64,000 nt of DNA, taken from NCBI GenBank assembly GCA_016808115.1, contig JAEQBH010007407.1, positions 124,001 to 188,000 on the forward strand. Direction: 5' to 3'. The notes below the pieces were generated by a model. That model worked only from the letters and a program-made list of their open reading frames with translations, searched no databases and was not told the origin of the DNA. Source of the stretch: Tetrastigma voinierianum (taxonomy: Eukaryota; Streptophyta; Magnoliopsida; Vitales; Vitaceae). The translations under genes were made by a program, and so were the position numbers. Shown piece after piece: positions 1 to 12,017 of the stretch; positions within the stretch are counted from its first letter, which is position 1; every line of letters starts with the position of its first letter.

Positions 1-451
1 ACAGCAGGCTTTGCTCTGTAACGACATAATCCTCTACCTTGGCTGACTCGTCGCGACGTAATGCATCGCGACGAAACTCTTTGATAACTTTGTCATGACC
101 AAAATCCTCTATCACGATAAATTCTCTTTATTCAAACTTGTCCGACATAGAATTTCTCTGTCCGCGACATAATTCCCTCCTTACCTTAGCCAACTTTGTC
201 CGACGTAAATTATTCTATAAACCGGAAAACTCCACGGCTTGAAGTAACTACATTTGCAACTAATCTCTTCAAGACCAAAAAATCTTCCCGACGACAAACT
301 ATGTGTGACGTGAATTACTCTAACTGACACAACTCTATGAGATCTGTCGATGAAACTAAAATTTTCTGTCATGACCCTGCAAATTCCTTGTGACTAAGCT
401 CTTATACATGACCCGACCTCCATGTGCTGGTGTCTTGGCTGATAAGAGGAC
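1..451 (-). repeat. G1 3' LTR, distal part
   Basis: This stretch aligns by eye with about 14600-15060 of the G1 5' LTR, including shared phrases such as ATTCCCTCCTTACCTTAGCC (174-193) and AAATTCCTTGTGACTAAGCTC. It holds about ten intact or decayed copies of the TGTCGCGACA palindrome (for example near 50-59, 64-73, 103 and 160). The LTR continues off the left edge. It is cut on the right by solo LTR S1. A 63-residue ORF on the minus strand here has no recognisable content. Confidence 0.7.
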
Positions 452-1624
452 TGTATGCAACCACTAAAGGCGACCAGGCCAGTTAGTGGATCGGCCCAGA
501 AACCAGGGGCGCCTAGCCCGGTATTGATAGTGTTTGCGATTACATTTCATTTCTAGAAGTGTTTCCTTTTCAACTCTTTGCGGAGCGATTTCATTTAGGC
601 TGGCTTAATATGTTACAAATTCAAATGCAATTCACTTTACAAAATATCATTAACCAAGATGGCGTTTTATGCACGTTTTACAATAAAATATCAAAATGGT
701 GTTCAATTACTTGGGAGTACCAAAAAATAATTTGAAGTTAAACTCCTTTTGTTTACAAAAACACGTAAAAAAAAAAAATATAGTGAGGATGCGTGGCGGA
801 GCATACTTTCGGTAGACTCTTGAATGACTCCCAGGCTCCTCGGTAGTAGGTTCGCTTCACTGTCGATCACTCAGTACTGGCGCATTGATAAAATGTCGCT
901 AAGCATTTTCATGCTTAGTAGTTTCTATCTGATTCTCTATTCCATTTCAGTTCAATACAAATCTTGCATTTGTCAAAATAATGCCTTTACTCCTGATATA
1001 CATTGTAATGTAAAAGATACTTATCTGAAATACACTTTTTGATATCATTTTATTTTTACTTCGGTTTGTGATTTCACATATGACTATAGAGTCAACATTC
1101 ACGACATATTCGATTGGTAGATCACGTCTGTTGTCATTCAATAGCGATGTGATTCACATTCAATAATACCATCTCCGCGTATGAGCTCTGATCGACGTGG
1201 TGAGCGGTTGGTTGAATAGTCATGTTTGTCGTCCCGATAACAATGTGATTTCACGATAATGGCCGTGGCCTACAGTGGGCGTTTATACAGTTCGATTCTG
1301 GTGAGATCACATCGCGTTTGTCGTTACGTTAACAATGTGATTTCACATTCAATATTGCCGTCTCACGTACTTAAATTTAGAGTCGACATTCCACGGCCAG
1401 TTCGGTTGGTGAATCTTGTCTGTTGTGTTTATTAACGTATGTGATTTCATGGAGACAAATAGGGTTACCCTCATGACGAATTCAATTAGTGAATCCCGTC
1501 ATGTTGGTAAATCAATAATACATTCAAATCAATTTACTTTCATGTAGTAAATTCCACTTATATAGTTCAAATATACCTTTTACATACGAGATATTTGACA
1601 AACATTCGTATACTAATAATTCAA

Positions 1625-1657
<33 letters not shown>

Positions 1658-1684
1658 CTAACTATATAACATATATATATACTG

Positions 1685-1720
<36 letters not shown>

Positions 1721-3005
1721 CCTAAATAGAACTTGGAATGGGGTAGTCTGAAAACAAGCGACGGAGAATGAGAACATCGAGTGAGCAAGAGAATAAGAGT
1801 GAATGGGGAACAAGCCCAGGTGCTCGATTCCTTTTCTCTTTGATACTAGTCCCTAGGTAAGGTTGTCGTCTTCACCCATACCCTAGTCAAAATACAAATT
1901 CTTCATAGTGAGGTTAAACAAATAATCATACTAAAAGCGTGAGCGAATTTGTCGTTTTCATAGTCTCGTTTCTTATTTGAATCCCACACTATTAATCGTT
2001 TCTTAGCGTCCCTAAACAATCGGTATACGAATGCAGGGCTGCAATGCAAAAGTAGCCCGAAAGGCAGGAGACTGCTAGGAAAGCGGTGAAATGCGAGTAC
2101 CACTTTGAATGATCTGATTTTGATCCTTCTTGCCGATGGGATACTTTTATTTTGGTTAAGAGTGATGTTTTACTTCCTTATCATAGTATAAATTTTATTT
2201 TAGTAGCCAAATTTTCAATAAAAGATTTTGACCTTCAAAAGTGAATTTTGGCATTTTCTTCCCATTTTCTTCAATATAGCCATATCAGTTAATCGACATC
2301 CTGAAATCTGCCATGAATCACACCGACAACTCGAAAGGTGGTTTTGAGATGAATTAAAACCCTTTTTCTCTTAAGTTGGGGCTTTTAAGTCAGTCTTAAG
2401 GGGTTCAGGTTGGTTTCTTCCTATATCTCTTCAAATCTCTCCTTATGGGTTTGCTTGCATTCATAGGAAGGAAGAATGATGAGCCAGCGAAACTTACTTT
2501 CCTTTACATGAGCTGCCCTTTTTCTACACGCATATAAACGCCGAAGCGGTTGCTCCGCCCGAATCAGGCTCCCGAAGGCCGCTTTTTGGCTTGCGCGTTT
2601 CGTCCCGCCCAGGTGTAAGGCCCGTGTTTGGCCCTTCCGCCCGTTCATTCTCATTTCTCGTTTATCTTTTTGGTCATTTAGTTCTTGTTTCAGCGGGCGC
2701 GTTTTGTTAACTCCATTTTCGGCCTTCCCAGGTCTCCTGTTGTTCTTTATTGGTCGTTTATCATCCAGTTAACCTGACATTTGTTCTTTATAATAGTTAT
2801 TATCAAGTCTCATTTCAATTTCACGTTTATTTTATAGTTATTGGTTGGTTTAAATCAGTTTTCTCGTTTGTAATATTCAAATCATATCGTTTGCTTTGTT
2901 GTTTACAATTATCGTTACATCAGTTGGAAAAATTGAGTTTGACTCAGGATTCATGCAGAATATATTAAGTATTGTAAAGTTACAGAACATTTTGAAGCGT
3001 TCTGA
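452..3005 (-). mobile_element. S1: solo LTR inserted in the G1 3' LTR
   Basis: It is homologous and colinear with S2 (6346-8641). Both start on the plus strand with TGTA followed by a diverged block near 452-505. Both share the phrase GCTAAGCATTTTCATGCTTAG (here about 897-918; S2 about 6752), the segment with CTTATTTGAA and TCGGTATACGA near 1970-2030, and a degenerate match to the S-family 5' end near 2940-3005. No internal retrotransposon domain lies between, so it is a solo LTR. It carries two long AT microsatellites. The right boundary is good to about 20 bases and I see no clear target-site duplication. Confidence 0.65.
1628..1719. repeat. AT microsatellite, two blocks
   Basis: Alternating AT tracts at about 1628-1657 and 1685-1719, split by a short non-repeat stretch. 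They lie inside solo LTR S1 and explain any weak promoter-like or ORF signal there. Confidence 0.95.
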
Positions 3006-4876
3006 GCCTCTATCGCGACATTGTCCGCGACATAGAACAAAAGCGTTTAACGACAGGGATACCTAAATCAACGACGACTATAAAGAAAAGTAGCTTTATT
3101 GCGGCCGGAAAACCTGTCAGCGACCTATATATAAACTTTGTGGCTCTTGAATATCGACGGTGGAAGAAAGCTGTTGCGGCGGAGAAAACCCTCTGTCATG
3201 ACCCAGGCCCGACAAGCGGGCGGTAGCCTCCACAGGCCATTTATGCACTTCAACCTTTTTTTTTTTTTCTTTCTAAAGCACCCTGATTCAATACACATAG
3301 CCTTTTTATTATAGAGGCCCATGCCAACCTAGAAATCCTTGCCCGAACTTCATGGTAATCATACAAAATGAGTTTAATTACAACTACATTATTCTTACAT
3401 CATACAAAAGCGGGTCTTGCCAAAATTTAACAAAAACTGGATAAATGTCAAGAATTTTACAAAATACATGAATAAGCCATAATCTGGCTCTTTTTCATGA
3501 CTAAGGTCTTGGATGTGTTTCATCCCTCAATGTACCTCCAGTACCTGAAAATATTTTCCAACGATGGGGTGAGCAATGTCCAGTGCATATGCAATGGAAA
3601 ACACACACACATTCAAGTACAAGTATGCATATTCCTCTCGAATGTCTACATGCCCCTACCCATGTCTCGAATGCTCCGACTCCCTCACATGCATTTTCCA
3701 TGTATGAAATCTATTTTCAAAACAAAGATTATTGTTTTTTGAAAACTTATTGGTCAAATCTCAGTATAATTTATTGGACAACTAACTTCGATATAGTTTA
3801 GTGGACATACTCAGATAAAATTTGTGTGGACAACCCTTTGATATAATTTAGTAGGACCTTACTCGACAAATGTTATTGGACATACTCCGATATAATTTAT
3901 TTATTGAATGACCCTCAGATATCAAATCCATTAAAAACCCATTATCAAATGCACTCACACCCATTTCTGTTATTATTATATGCAAATCACGAGATACCAT
4001 TTCATACCAATTCATGTTACATGAATGATGAGTACTACGTAGCATTGTTAATTCATGGATGATTATGAGCTTTTCCATATATAATTTGTATCAGTAATCA
4101 TGACCCCAACATCAGTGCATATCAGCGATTTTTACAACCAGCATATTTATTCATTTTGGCAGGGCAGCACTTAAAGCCCTTTTGGTCGTAAAAGTAGATT
4201 CATTTACTTTAAATGATCAAATTTAGTTGTTTGGTCCGAGTTTGGGACTAAAACGTCGACCACTCAGCGTGGCCTCCATGCGTCGTGACTTTCTTGGGCG
4301 CCGAAACGGCGAAATGGGAGAAAAAACCCTATATGAGGTTTGGCGAAAACGGTTCTATACCGCTCAAATCTTGTGCTTCAAGTTGGACACATCGCGCCCG
4401 GTAAATCGACGGGCGGTCTGTAAATCCTGAAGATGAACTGTCAATCTTTCTTTTTCTCTTTTCGCTGCGTTTTATTCGCCCATTTTATTCTCTCCTTGGT
4501 TGTCGACGGAGTTAAGTGGAGTTTCTCCAACTGTGCCCTGTCTTCTCATTGGCATAACACTCTCACCCCTTACCCATATACCAAAACTTGATTTCTTTTT
4601 ACAGGGTGTGACTTTGGCCTCATATAACATTACCATAGACTCTCTCTTGTTGACTTATCTCTCTTGACATAACTCTAATAAAGCTAATTCAACCATGCCA
4701 TGTATCTTCATCGTTACTTTCAGAATGAGATCCCAGCTATCTTTGGATGTAAAATTATTGATAATGATTTACCAGATTCAAGATGAGTAAGTTTGATCAT
4801 CTGGATCAAAAATTCAAGTTTTAACCTAAATTATCGTTTTACCCTTTTCAGGAAAATTGAACATTTAGGGTTTACA
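3006..4876 (-). repeat. G1 3' LTR, proximal part
   Basis: On the minus strand this LTR starts at 4876 with TGTAAACCCTAAATG, matching the start of the 5' LTR at 16802 (TGTAAAACCCGGG). Both then share AAAACGATAATTTAGGTTAA. Colinear similarity continues through the polypyrimidine tract near 3249-3265 and the phrase CATAATCTGGCTCTTTTTC (3478-3496), which recurs at 15319-15337. The stretch 3006-3190 has further TGTCGCGACA relics. Short ORFs here (for example 3497-3742) are not genes. Transcription start and polyadenylation signals of the element should lie here but cannot be placed. Confidence 0.75.
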
Positions 4877-4989
4877 TTTTCTCACATAAAAGTTCTTGAT
4901 GCAATGTTCTTCACACATACTCATCAAATCACATGCATATGCAACCATACACAATCCACATGCATACAAACTGATTGTTAAATCATGAC

Positions 4990-6340
4990 GAAATGATACG
5001 CATGGTCATGGCGATAAAGATGGTGGCGCATTGGTATAAACCATGTTGCATATAAACCACCAGTTACGACTTCACGTTATAGATTCTTGTGTGAGGCGAT
5101 CAGGGCGTGCATGATACACACGGTCCCTCATGAAGATCCCATACGTATCAACAACCGATCCTCACGATCCTACATGAAATTTGGATCTGGGTATATACAG
5201 ACATGGAGACAGCAAACACCTAATGGACACCTGATAGAGCTTAGTGGTAACGCCAAGCGATCTTATATTATTGTCCATCTCGAGTATCTAGAAGGGGCCA
5301 GATATACCTCGATGGCTCCACTTACTTATCGAACTGGCATTATTATTCACTTACTCGGGCTTCACCTTTAAATGCACGTGATCACCCACCTCAAGATTCT
5401 AGAATTAGTCAGTACATTGTGTTAGCTCTTACTTCAACTATGAAGTAGTAGAAGACATACATGTCAAACCCCACCTTCTTAGGTGTCTTTAATCAAATCC
5501 AGGACTAGTTATGAACCTCTCTCTGCCTCATCAACAAATCGAAGATCGACATGGCCTCCATACAAAGCCTCATAGGGTGCCATACGTATACTAAGCCTAA
5601 TACTAAGCTGTTGTTGTGAGGCGAATTCCAAATGGGAGTGAAGTGTTCCTCCTAGCTAGCCTTATAATCTAGGACATAGGCTCGTAGCATGTCCTCTAAG
5701 AGCAAATGGTCCTCTTCATTGACCATATGTTTGAGGATGAAGCGGTGCTCACGTCATCGATTGCGTCCCCATAGCCTTCTGGAAACTCTTCAAAAGTCTA
5801 TTAGCCGTAAACCCTGGGATCCTTGTCCGGAATACTATGGACAACGGTCTCCATGTGGCCGGGACAATCTCGAATATCTAGCTGGTAGAATTCAGCTGGG
5901 TGAGGTGTCGCGACAACTTTTGGTATTGTTGACGATGGTGGGTCTGCTCTATCGCCATTAACGTCATTTGCTGGTTGTCCTTGGCAGTTCGAGTTCATAG
6001 TGTAGTGATCATAACCAGCTGCTGCGACCACCATTATAATGACAGTGGCTTTGTTTGGCTCTGTTGACGCTGCGATGACGCGTGGTTATGGTAAGTGCAG
6101 TTACGACGTTATTGTGGCTGTCAGCTTGGTAATAAGCGTGAGAGTCAGTGTTTGTCTTTACTTTTTTGAGGTTCTATCAAATCGAAATGGAACTCCTTGA
6201 GGATCCTCTCGATTGTATTGGGGGGCTCATAAATGCGTCCCTATCTCAAGACCTTACCATCACAGTGTGTAGCCTAGCCATTTATTTTTATTTGTGCCAG
6301 TCCTTGATGGACACTATCTCTGCATCCTGCCCTTAGGACT
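4990..6340 (-). pseudogene. G1 integrase remnant
   Basis: Minus-strand fragments match chromovirus integrase in order. Near 6210-6150 is a stretch like the start of the zinc-binding region (GRIY, then RILKEFH). Near 5800-5860 is the core-domain phrase HSIPDKDPRVYG, a decayed form of the V-SDRDPRF catalytic block. Near 5560-5590 is MAPYEALYG. Near 5360-5395 is LEVGDHVHLKVKP, and near 5180 is YPDPN of the C-terminal part. Frames change repeatedly and stops are frequent, so nothing functional can be made. The fragment resumes directly beyond solo LTR S2, which separates it from RNase H. Its C-terminal end approaches the 3' LTR at 4876; the short purine-rich stretch GTGAGAAAA just before the LTR may be a decayed polypurine tract. 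Confidence 0.75.
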
Positions 6341-6345
6341 CAATT

Positions 6346-8641
6346 TGTAGCACCTTTTGGTCGGACCGTTAGGAGTTGAGCCGGATCAGAGATCTTTCTG
6401 ACGATACCACTATATCACTTTATCAAAATCATTTATCAAAAACACATAAAAGCGTTATATTTCAGTTGGCATAAAAGCCCTTTGAAATATGCGGACGGGT
6501 TTCAAGAAATGAAACTATTAACATTACATTTATACAAAAGTATAGTTATATAAAGGTATCATTTTCAAAATGATTTACAAAATAGATGTTCAGAGTTCAA
6601 ATTGTTTTTACAAAATATCAATGTTAAAAAAAAATGGAGTGAATGCATATGTCAGTGCATACTTCGCAAATCTTTCTCTATGACTCAACGCTCCTCGATC
6701 TTGCCTTTCATTCCCATTCAATCGGTACCTGCACATGATTACACTACACGCTAAGCATTTTCATGCTTAGTGGTTCTATACAATTCCATTCTTCTGTTTC
6801 AGTTTAAGTCAAATCATGAAATTTTACTAAACAAAACTTTCAAATCTTTTTGGATGATTAATGCTCCCGATACAATACACCTGCCCATTCATATACAATC
6901 ATTTATGGTTCATTGATCATTCCAAATATACGCTTTCATATCTGATAAATCGTGATAACCAAATCGTACATTTCACCCATACTCTTTTCATTTCAATTTG
7001 CAATCATGCTTTCCAATTCAATATGTCATAATCTCAAAGTCAATTTAGTTATTCTGCCTTCGCAATTTAACTATGTTTTCGGTATACGAGGATATCAGGA
7101 ATCCAAACCTGCAGTCTAGTTGGGCTGTAGGCGGTATAAAACATTTGTTTTATAACCTGATTGGTCCATTGTTTTGCTAACTAGTTATTAAATCAATTAT
7201 TGAACACTACCAATCTTGTCGTAGAGTACATTGTCCAGTGACACATCCAATGCGTTTGTTCGTAATCTTTGCTAATTTGACCCTTATTGGTATACCAATC
7301 TATCCCCTTATGCGAAATAAGCGGTTAACATTCTATTAAGGGCGTTCCAAATCCTTTATAAAATGAACACAATATGTACATTTGTATAAACAGTTTATTT
7401 TCAATACTCATGCAATTTTCATATGCAAACATTTCACAATCAATTGCCTCAAATCAATTAAAACTAATAAATATGCTTTTCTTATACATTTGGAACAAAC
7501 ATTTCAAATCTCGAAACGAGAATAGGAGAAGATAGAACAAACCAATCTATCTCTTTCTTTTTTCCTTGCCTTCAATCTTGGTCCTATGTTAGGTGATCCT
7601 CACTGGCCCCTAGCAAACCACACACATCACATTTAGTAAACCTTTTCTCACACTTGAATATCGGCGGTACGATCGTTTTTCATTTAGTTTTATCCTTATT
7701 TGAACCAATTCAATCATTTATTAGGGTCCTTAAACTATTGGTGTCTGAATACGAGGTGTTCGAGCAAAAATCAAAATTGCTTTCGTTGAATAATAGCTCT
7801 GTGGTAGGCATAGCAATGCTCTAGCGTGGCGTGTACGGAGGGTGCCATTTTGGCACCCGACCTCCCAGCGACACAAGGGTATCCCACGCTGTAGGCGTGG
7901 GTCTACCTTTGTAGTGTGGGTTCCCTACGCTACGGCGTAGGATCCCGATAATGCCTAGATTTTCCAGTTTGCACTTTTGCGATTTTTCTCCAAAATCACC
8001 CCAAAATCCCAAACAAAACATAGGAATCACTCCCAATAACATCCTAAACCAACCATGAGCAAAACCTATGGATGGATTAGGGTTTTTCTAACCCAAACAT
8101 CATCAAAGAAATTCTAGGGTTTGGTTCTTACCTTAAATCCCTTTGCACTTGAATCCCTAGCCTTTTTCCTTCTTCCTTCTTACAAGATCTTGAACAAATG
8201 GAAGGACTTTGTGATCCTCTTTGCTCTCAAAAGGCAGCGCCATATACCCACTCTCTCAAAAATGTTTTTGCCCAAATGCAGAAAATGTGCTCTTCTAAGA
8301 CCACATTTGGTCTTATTCCTCATTTTAAGTGTAAAGCCATGTTTGCCTTACACATAAATTCCATTTCTCATTTTTTTTCTCCTTTTTGGTCTTCATTTCA
8401 CTTTCATTTATCATTTAATTCACTTTAGCATTTAAGCTTATTCTATTCTTGACCCTTAGGTCCTCATTTTAAAAAATTCCAAATTTGCCATTTTTCACTT
8501 GGGTTTATTTTCGGGTTTAATCAATTTCTCATTTCACAATTTATCAGTTTTCTTGGAAAAACCCAAGTTTGGCTCAATTCATCCCCGGAATGTATAATAA
8601 AATTATTATAAAAATTCTAGAGGGTATTTTGGAAGATTACA
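6346..8641 (-). mobile_element. S2: solo LTR between G1 RNase H and integrase
   Basis: It is bounded by inverted TGTA...TACA ends: TGTAGCACC on the left and GGAAGATTACA on the right. The flanking pentamers are CAATT (6341-6345) and CAATC (8642-8646), a target-site duplication with one mismatch. On the minus strand its 5' end, TGTAATC then CCAAAATACCC and ATTTTTATAATAA, matches the start of S3 at 51453. It is colinear with S1. There are no internal domains. G1 RNase H stops at its right edge and G1 integrase resumes at its left edge, which confirms insertion into G1. ORFs at 7821-8042, 8121-8357 and 8198-8428 are chance ORFs of the LTR. Confidence 0.85.
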
Positions 8642-8646
8642 CAATC

Positions 8647-10150
8647 ACTTTTTCCCGATAGGGAAGGCGTAGCCACTAAGATTCCCAAACATACCACAGG
8701 CGATCACTATCACGTAGTCTAAAATGTCCCACAATCTCGAGCATCTGCCACTCCTGGGAAGCTACACTAGCTAGTACTCCTTGTGACTTTCGACTGAGTG
8801 CATCAGCCACCATATTTGCCTTACCAGGATGGTAATGCAAAGTGAAGTCATAATCCTCTAAAAACTCCATCCACCTACGTTGCCTCATGTTACGTTGCCT
8901 CATGTTGAGGTCTCGCTGTGTGAAAATATACTTTAGACTCTTGTGGTATGAAAATACTTCAAACTGCTCACCATACAAATAGTGGCGCCATATCTTTAAA
9001 GAAATGAAGACAATGGCGCCAGCTCACCGCTGCATGTGGGAGTAATTAAGCTCATGATTCTTTAATTGCCAAAACTTATAGGCTACTACCCTCTCAGACT
9101 GTATCAAAATGCATCCCAGTTCGTCTTTAGAGGCATCACAATACACTGTGTATCTCTGTCCCTGTTCTAGGACTATTAGAATAGGAGCTGAAGTAAGCCT
9201 CCTTTTCAATTCCTAGAATGCTTTCTCACACAAGTCATTCCATTCAAACTTGACCTCCTTCCGAGTCAATCTTGTCATAGGTGCTACTAGCCTGAAGAAA
9301 TCCTCAATGAACCTCCTGTAGTACACGCAATCCGGCTGCATCTCGAAGTAGTTTCGACCTCTCCCAACCTCATGACCTCGATCTTCTCGAGTCCTCTTGA
9401 CACACTTGGAAACCCGACCTGCGTGTCTGATTATGTCGTACTTGATAAGCGAAATTCACATTTGCTAAACTTGGCATGGCCCAGTGGTCTCCAATATGCA
9501 AAACGACCCTCAAATGATCCTCATGCTCCTCTTCAGACTTGGAGTAGATCAAAATGTCATCAACAAAGACCACAACAAACTGATCCAAATAGGGTTGGAA
9601 TACCCTATGCATGAGATCCATGAATGCTGCTAGCGCATTCGTTAATATGAAAGGCATCACTGTGAACTCGAAATGCCCATACTGTGTCCTAAATGTTATC
9701 TTAGGGATATCTGCCTCCCTAACTCTCAACTGATGATAACCAATGCGAAGGTCTATCTTGGAGTATACTCGCGCCCCTTTTAGCTGATCAAACAAATCAT
9801 CAATCCTCATTAATGGATACCGATTCTTGATCGTAACCTTGTTAGCCCCATCGATAGTCAATGCGTCGAAGAGTCTTGTCCTTCTTCTTGAAAACATACT
9901 TAGGAGCGCCCCATGGTGAAGTGCTCGGTCTAATGGAAACCCTTTTCCAACAATTCACATTATCTAGACCTTAAGTTCACGCCTTTCGTGGGTCCCGTCT
10001 ATGACGGAGTCCTTAGAAATGGGCGACGAACCGGGGTGTAATTCAATACGAAGTCTACATCCCTATAGAGGTAATCTGATAGCTATTCAGAAAACATCCT
10101 CATACTCGTAAAACTACGAGGCGGATCAAGTCTGTCTCACCTCGTCCTCA
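8647..10150 (-). pseudogene. G1 reverse transcriptase-RNase H remnant
   Basis: The minus-strand segment begins near 10150 with the pre-RT linker (YEDVF, then IELHPGSSPIS). The RT core in 9370-9897 has NRYPLMRIDDLFDQLKGA, SKIDLRIGYHQLRV, the catalytic FVDD (9556-9567; usual YVDD or FVDD) and ILIYSKSEEEHEDHL. After frameshifts, 9024-9209 has the RNase H start (TVYCDASKDELGCIL, with the catalytic D). 8676-8978 has HKSLKYIFTQRDLNMRQR and YHPGKANMVADALSRKS. A 15-base tandem duplication near 8878-8907 repeats NMRQR. The usual DHKSL is changed to YHKSL. The reading frame is broken several times. The protein stops at S2. Confidence 0.85.
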
Positions 10151-10164
10151 GTAAGGCTTGCTAG

Positions 10165-10605
10165 CTAACCCAGTAGCGCGTGCCATCTGGGGTCGTACAC
10201 GGTTGGGGTAGAACAAGCGTGCTTGTCCCCGCGAAACATAACACGAATGCGGAGTGTTGTGTGTGAAGTAGTAACTCTCCCACGTTCACAATCAATGTCG
10301 ACTCGGTGTGCCGTCAACCAGTCCATCCCAAGGATGACATCAAACTGTGACATGTCCATGACCCTCAGGTCCACAGTTAGTAGAATCCTGGAGATCTCTA
10401 ACTCGCAACCCCAACATATTAGATTCACACTCACCCTAGTTCCTAGGGGAGAGCTTACATACAATGGCTTTTCCAAGGTCTCAACCTTTAGGCCCAATTC
10501 TTTCACACATGATGCAGTAATAAATGAATGCAATGTACCATAATCAAACAAGATTCTCACAGATAAAGTGATAGCAAAACATACCTCGATAACTGATCGA
10601 TCCAT
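10165..10605 (-). pseudogene. G1 retroviral-type aspartic protease remnant
   Basis: An open 146-codon stretch holds the Ty3/gypsy protease fold. Near residue 20 is ILFDYGTLHSFI, where families usually have FDSGATHSFI; the catalytic Asp (residue 21) is kept but Ser is Tyr and Ala is Leu. Downstream are MDMSQFDVILGMDWLTAHR and VDIDCERGRV, the usual end of the domain. It lies between the gag zinc knuckle and the RT linker, as in a gag-pol polyprotein. The start Met is arbitrary because this would be an internal polyprotein segment. The DSG change makes activity unlikely. Confidence 0.85.
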
Positions 10606-10639
10606 TGCCTACCGATGGCAAACCATGAGATACGCCCGT

Positions 10640-11720
10640 CCTGTCCCAGCCTCGTGGGCCTTATCTCGACCGACCCATACTCAGCCTCTCTAGCACAAGC
10701 TTCTGTGACATGGTAGGTGTCAGGTTGCACTCGAGGCCGACACTGGTTCCTTCCGCCCATGTCGTAAGAAGAAACATACTACACTGCAGTAATGCCCTGC
10801 TGATGACTGACTCCGTGTCGTCCCAAAAACCCCGATCCTTTCCTCCGAGGCAATCCGGCCTATATGTCTGTGTTGATGGCAATGGAAACATGTCATCTGG
10901 CCCCCACTAGTTAGGAGCTCTAGTCCTACTCGTCCCGATAGTCATGAGACGCTTGAAACCCTCAGGAACTAGAAGCTTTCACCTTCTTTCTTGAACCAGA
11001 AGAAGGTCAATCTCTTCCCTCTTATCACTGGGCCACGCATCCTGATGCTCTACGCATCTTCTATCTCCTCTCGCCATGGCCGCCCAACCATGAGTCCATG
11101 TCTCAGAGGAGAAACTTAAAATCTTCTCACATAACTGTGCCATCCTCAAACTTCCTTACTTTACCATATCCGTGGCCACACACCAGTTTCCAAGAAACTG
11201 CTAATCCTATGAACTTAGCCACGCATCCTATCACCGCCATCGCTCGCTGAACTGCAGAACTCCTGCCTTTGCATGTTTAGCAATTGGCAGAATATTTGGG
11301 TTCCGCGAAGAGCCTATAGAATCTCTACCTAAGTCATTCTCTAAGTCCTCGAGGTTCGACTCCAATCTCTACCATATTAGATCACCCTAGCCGGAATGCC
11401 GGAGCACCTTTTATCGTGACGAGGTGATTTCCATAGCCTCCAATATCTTTCTCAACTGCCGAACCAATGGTCGTACCACCACCTGATCCTTCTCCCATGA
11501 ATGTCGAGGATGGATGTGCCTTAAACTCGGAGGCTATTTGACCCTCCCCGACCCCCACCGTACTAGCCTGTGCACACGGTGAACACAAACGCCATAGCCT
11601 CCATAAAGGCCTGCTGGTAAAAAAGGGTGATGGTTAGCTTTCGCCCCGTGGACAAACTCTACGTCCTCGTCCTCTACTTGCCATCTACACATGTCAAATG
11701 GAAATAAGGTTATCAAATTT
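10640..11720 (-). pseudogene. G1 gag remnant with decayed zinc knuckle
   Basis: Minus-strand fragments upstream of the protease. Near 10845-10890 is CFHCHQHRHIGR, the first half of a CCHC zinc knuckle (CFHC encoded by 10879-10890) with its Gly and last Cys lost. Just upstream are basic Ser-rich residues (GSRKKVKASSS) and a stretch like FEDG, as in the C-terminal half of plant gypsy gag. Further upstream, 11382-11716 encodes Gly-rich low-confidence fragments. No uninterrupted gag frame remains. The assignment rests on position and the knuckle; the N-terminal limit is uncertain. Confidence 0.55.
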
Positions 11721-12012
11721 CTATCTCAGTCTAACTAGTTGTGCACATGTCAACCATTAATAGACTTTATCATCATGAACTGGCTAACTGCTCATCCTTT
11801 TTCTTACGTGCAAAATGTCAAACACTAATACAATTCAATTCAATTCCCGAACTATCATGTTCATTTTGTTTTTCCGAACCCCTAAGGTTATGTTTTCTAA
11901 CCCTAGTGTTCATCTTTTCCTATATACATTCCACCATGTATATATAATTCACGCAATTTGTAACACATAATCATGCAATCACAAACATGGAACACACATC
12001 AGAGCACAACAT
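11721..12012. other. G1 leader region, no gene seen
   Basis: AT-rich sequence between the gag remnant and the C1 insertion. On the minus strand it would be the untranslated leader of G1, continuing beyond C1 at 14009-14071. A 68-codon plus-strand ORF at 11741-11947 has no recognisable content. Confidence 0.5.
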
Positions 12013-12017
12013 GTAAC

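Noticed and set aside
824..1141. Two overlapping short ORFs on opposite strands
   Set aside because: They lie inside solo LTR S1, have no domain or codon bias, and the homologous place in S2 is not open.
3249..3265. Poly-T run as an A-tailed LINE or SINE end
   Set aside because: The same tract lies at the same place in the G1 5' LTR (about 15101), so it is part of the LTR.
3497..3801. Three overlapping ORFs of 66-81 codons
   Set aside because: They lie in the G1 3' LTR; the matching 5' LTR stretch (15340-15600) has no equivalent frame.
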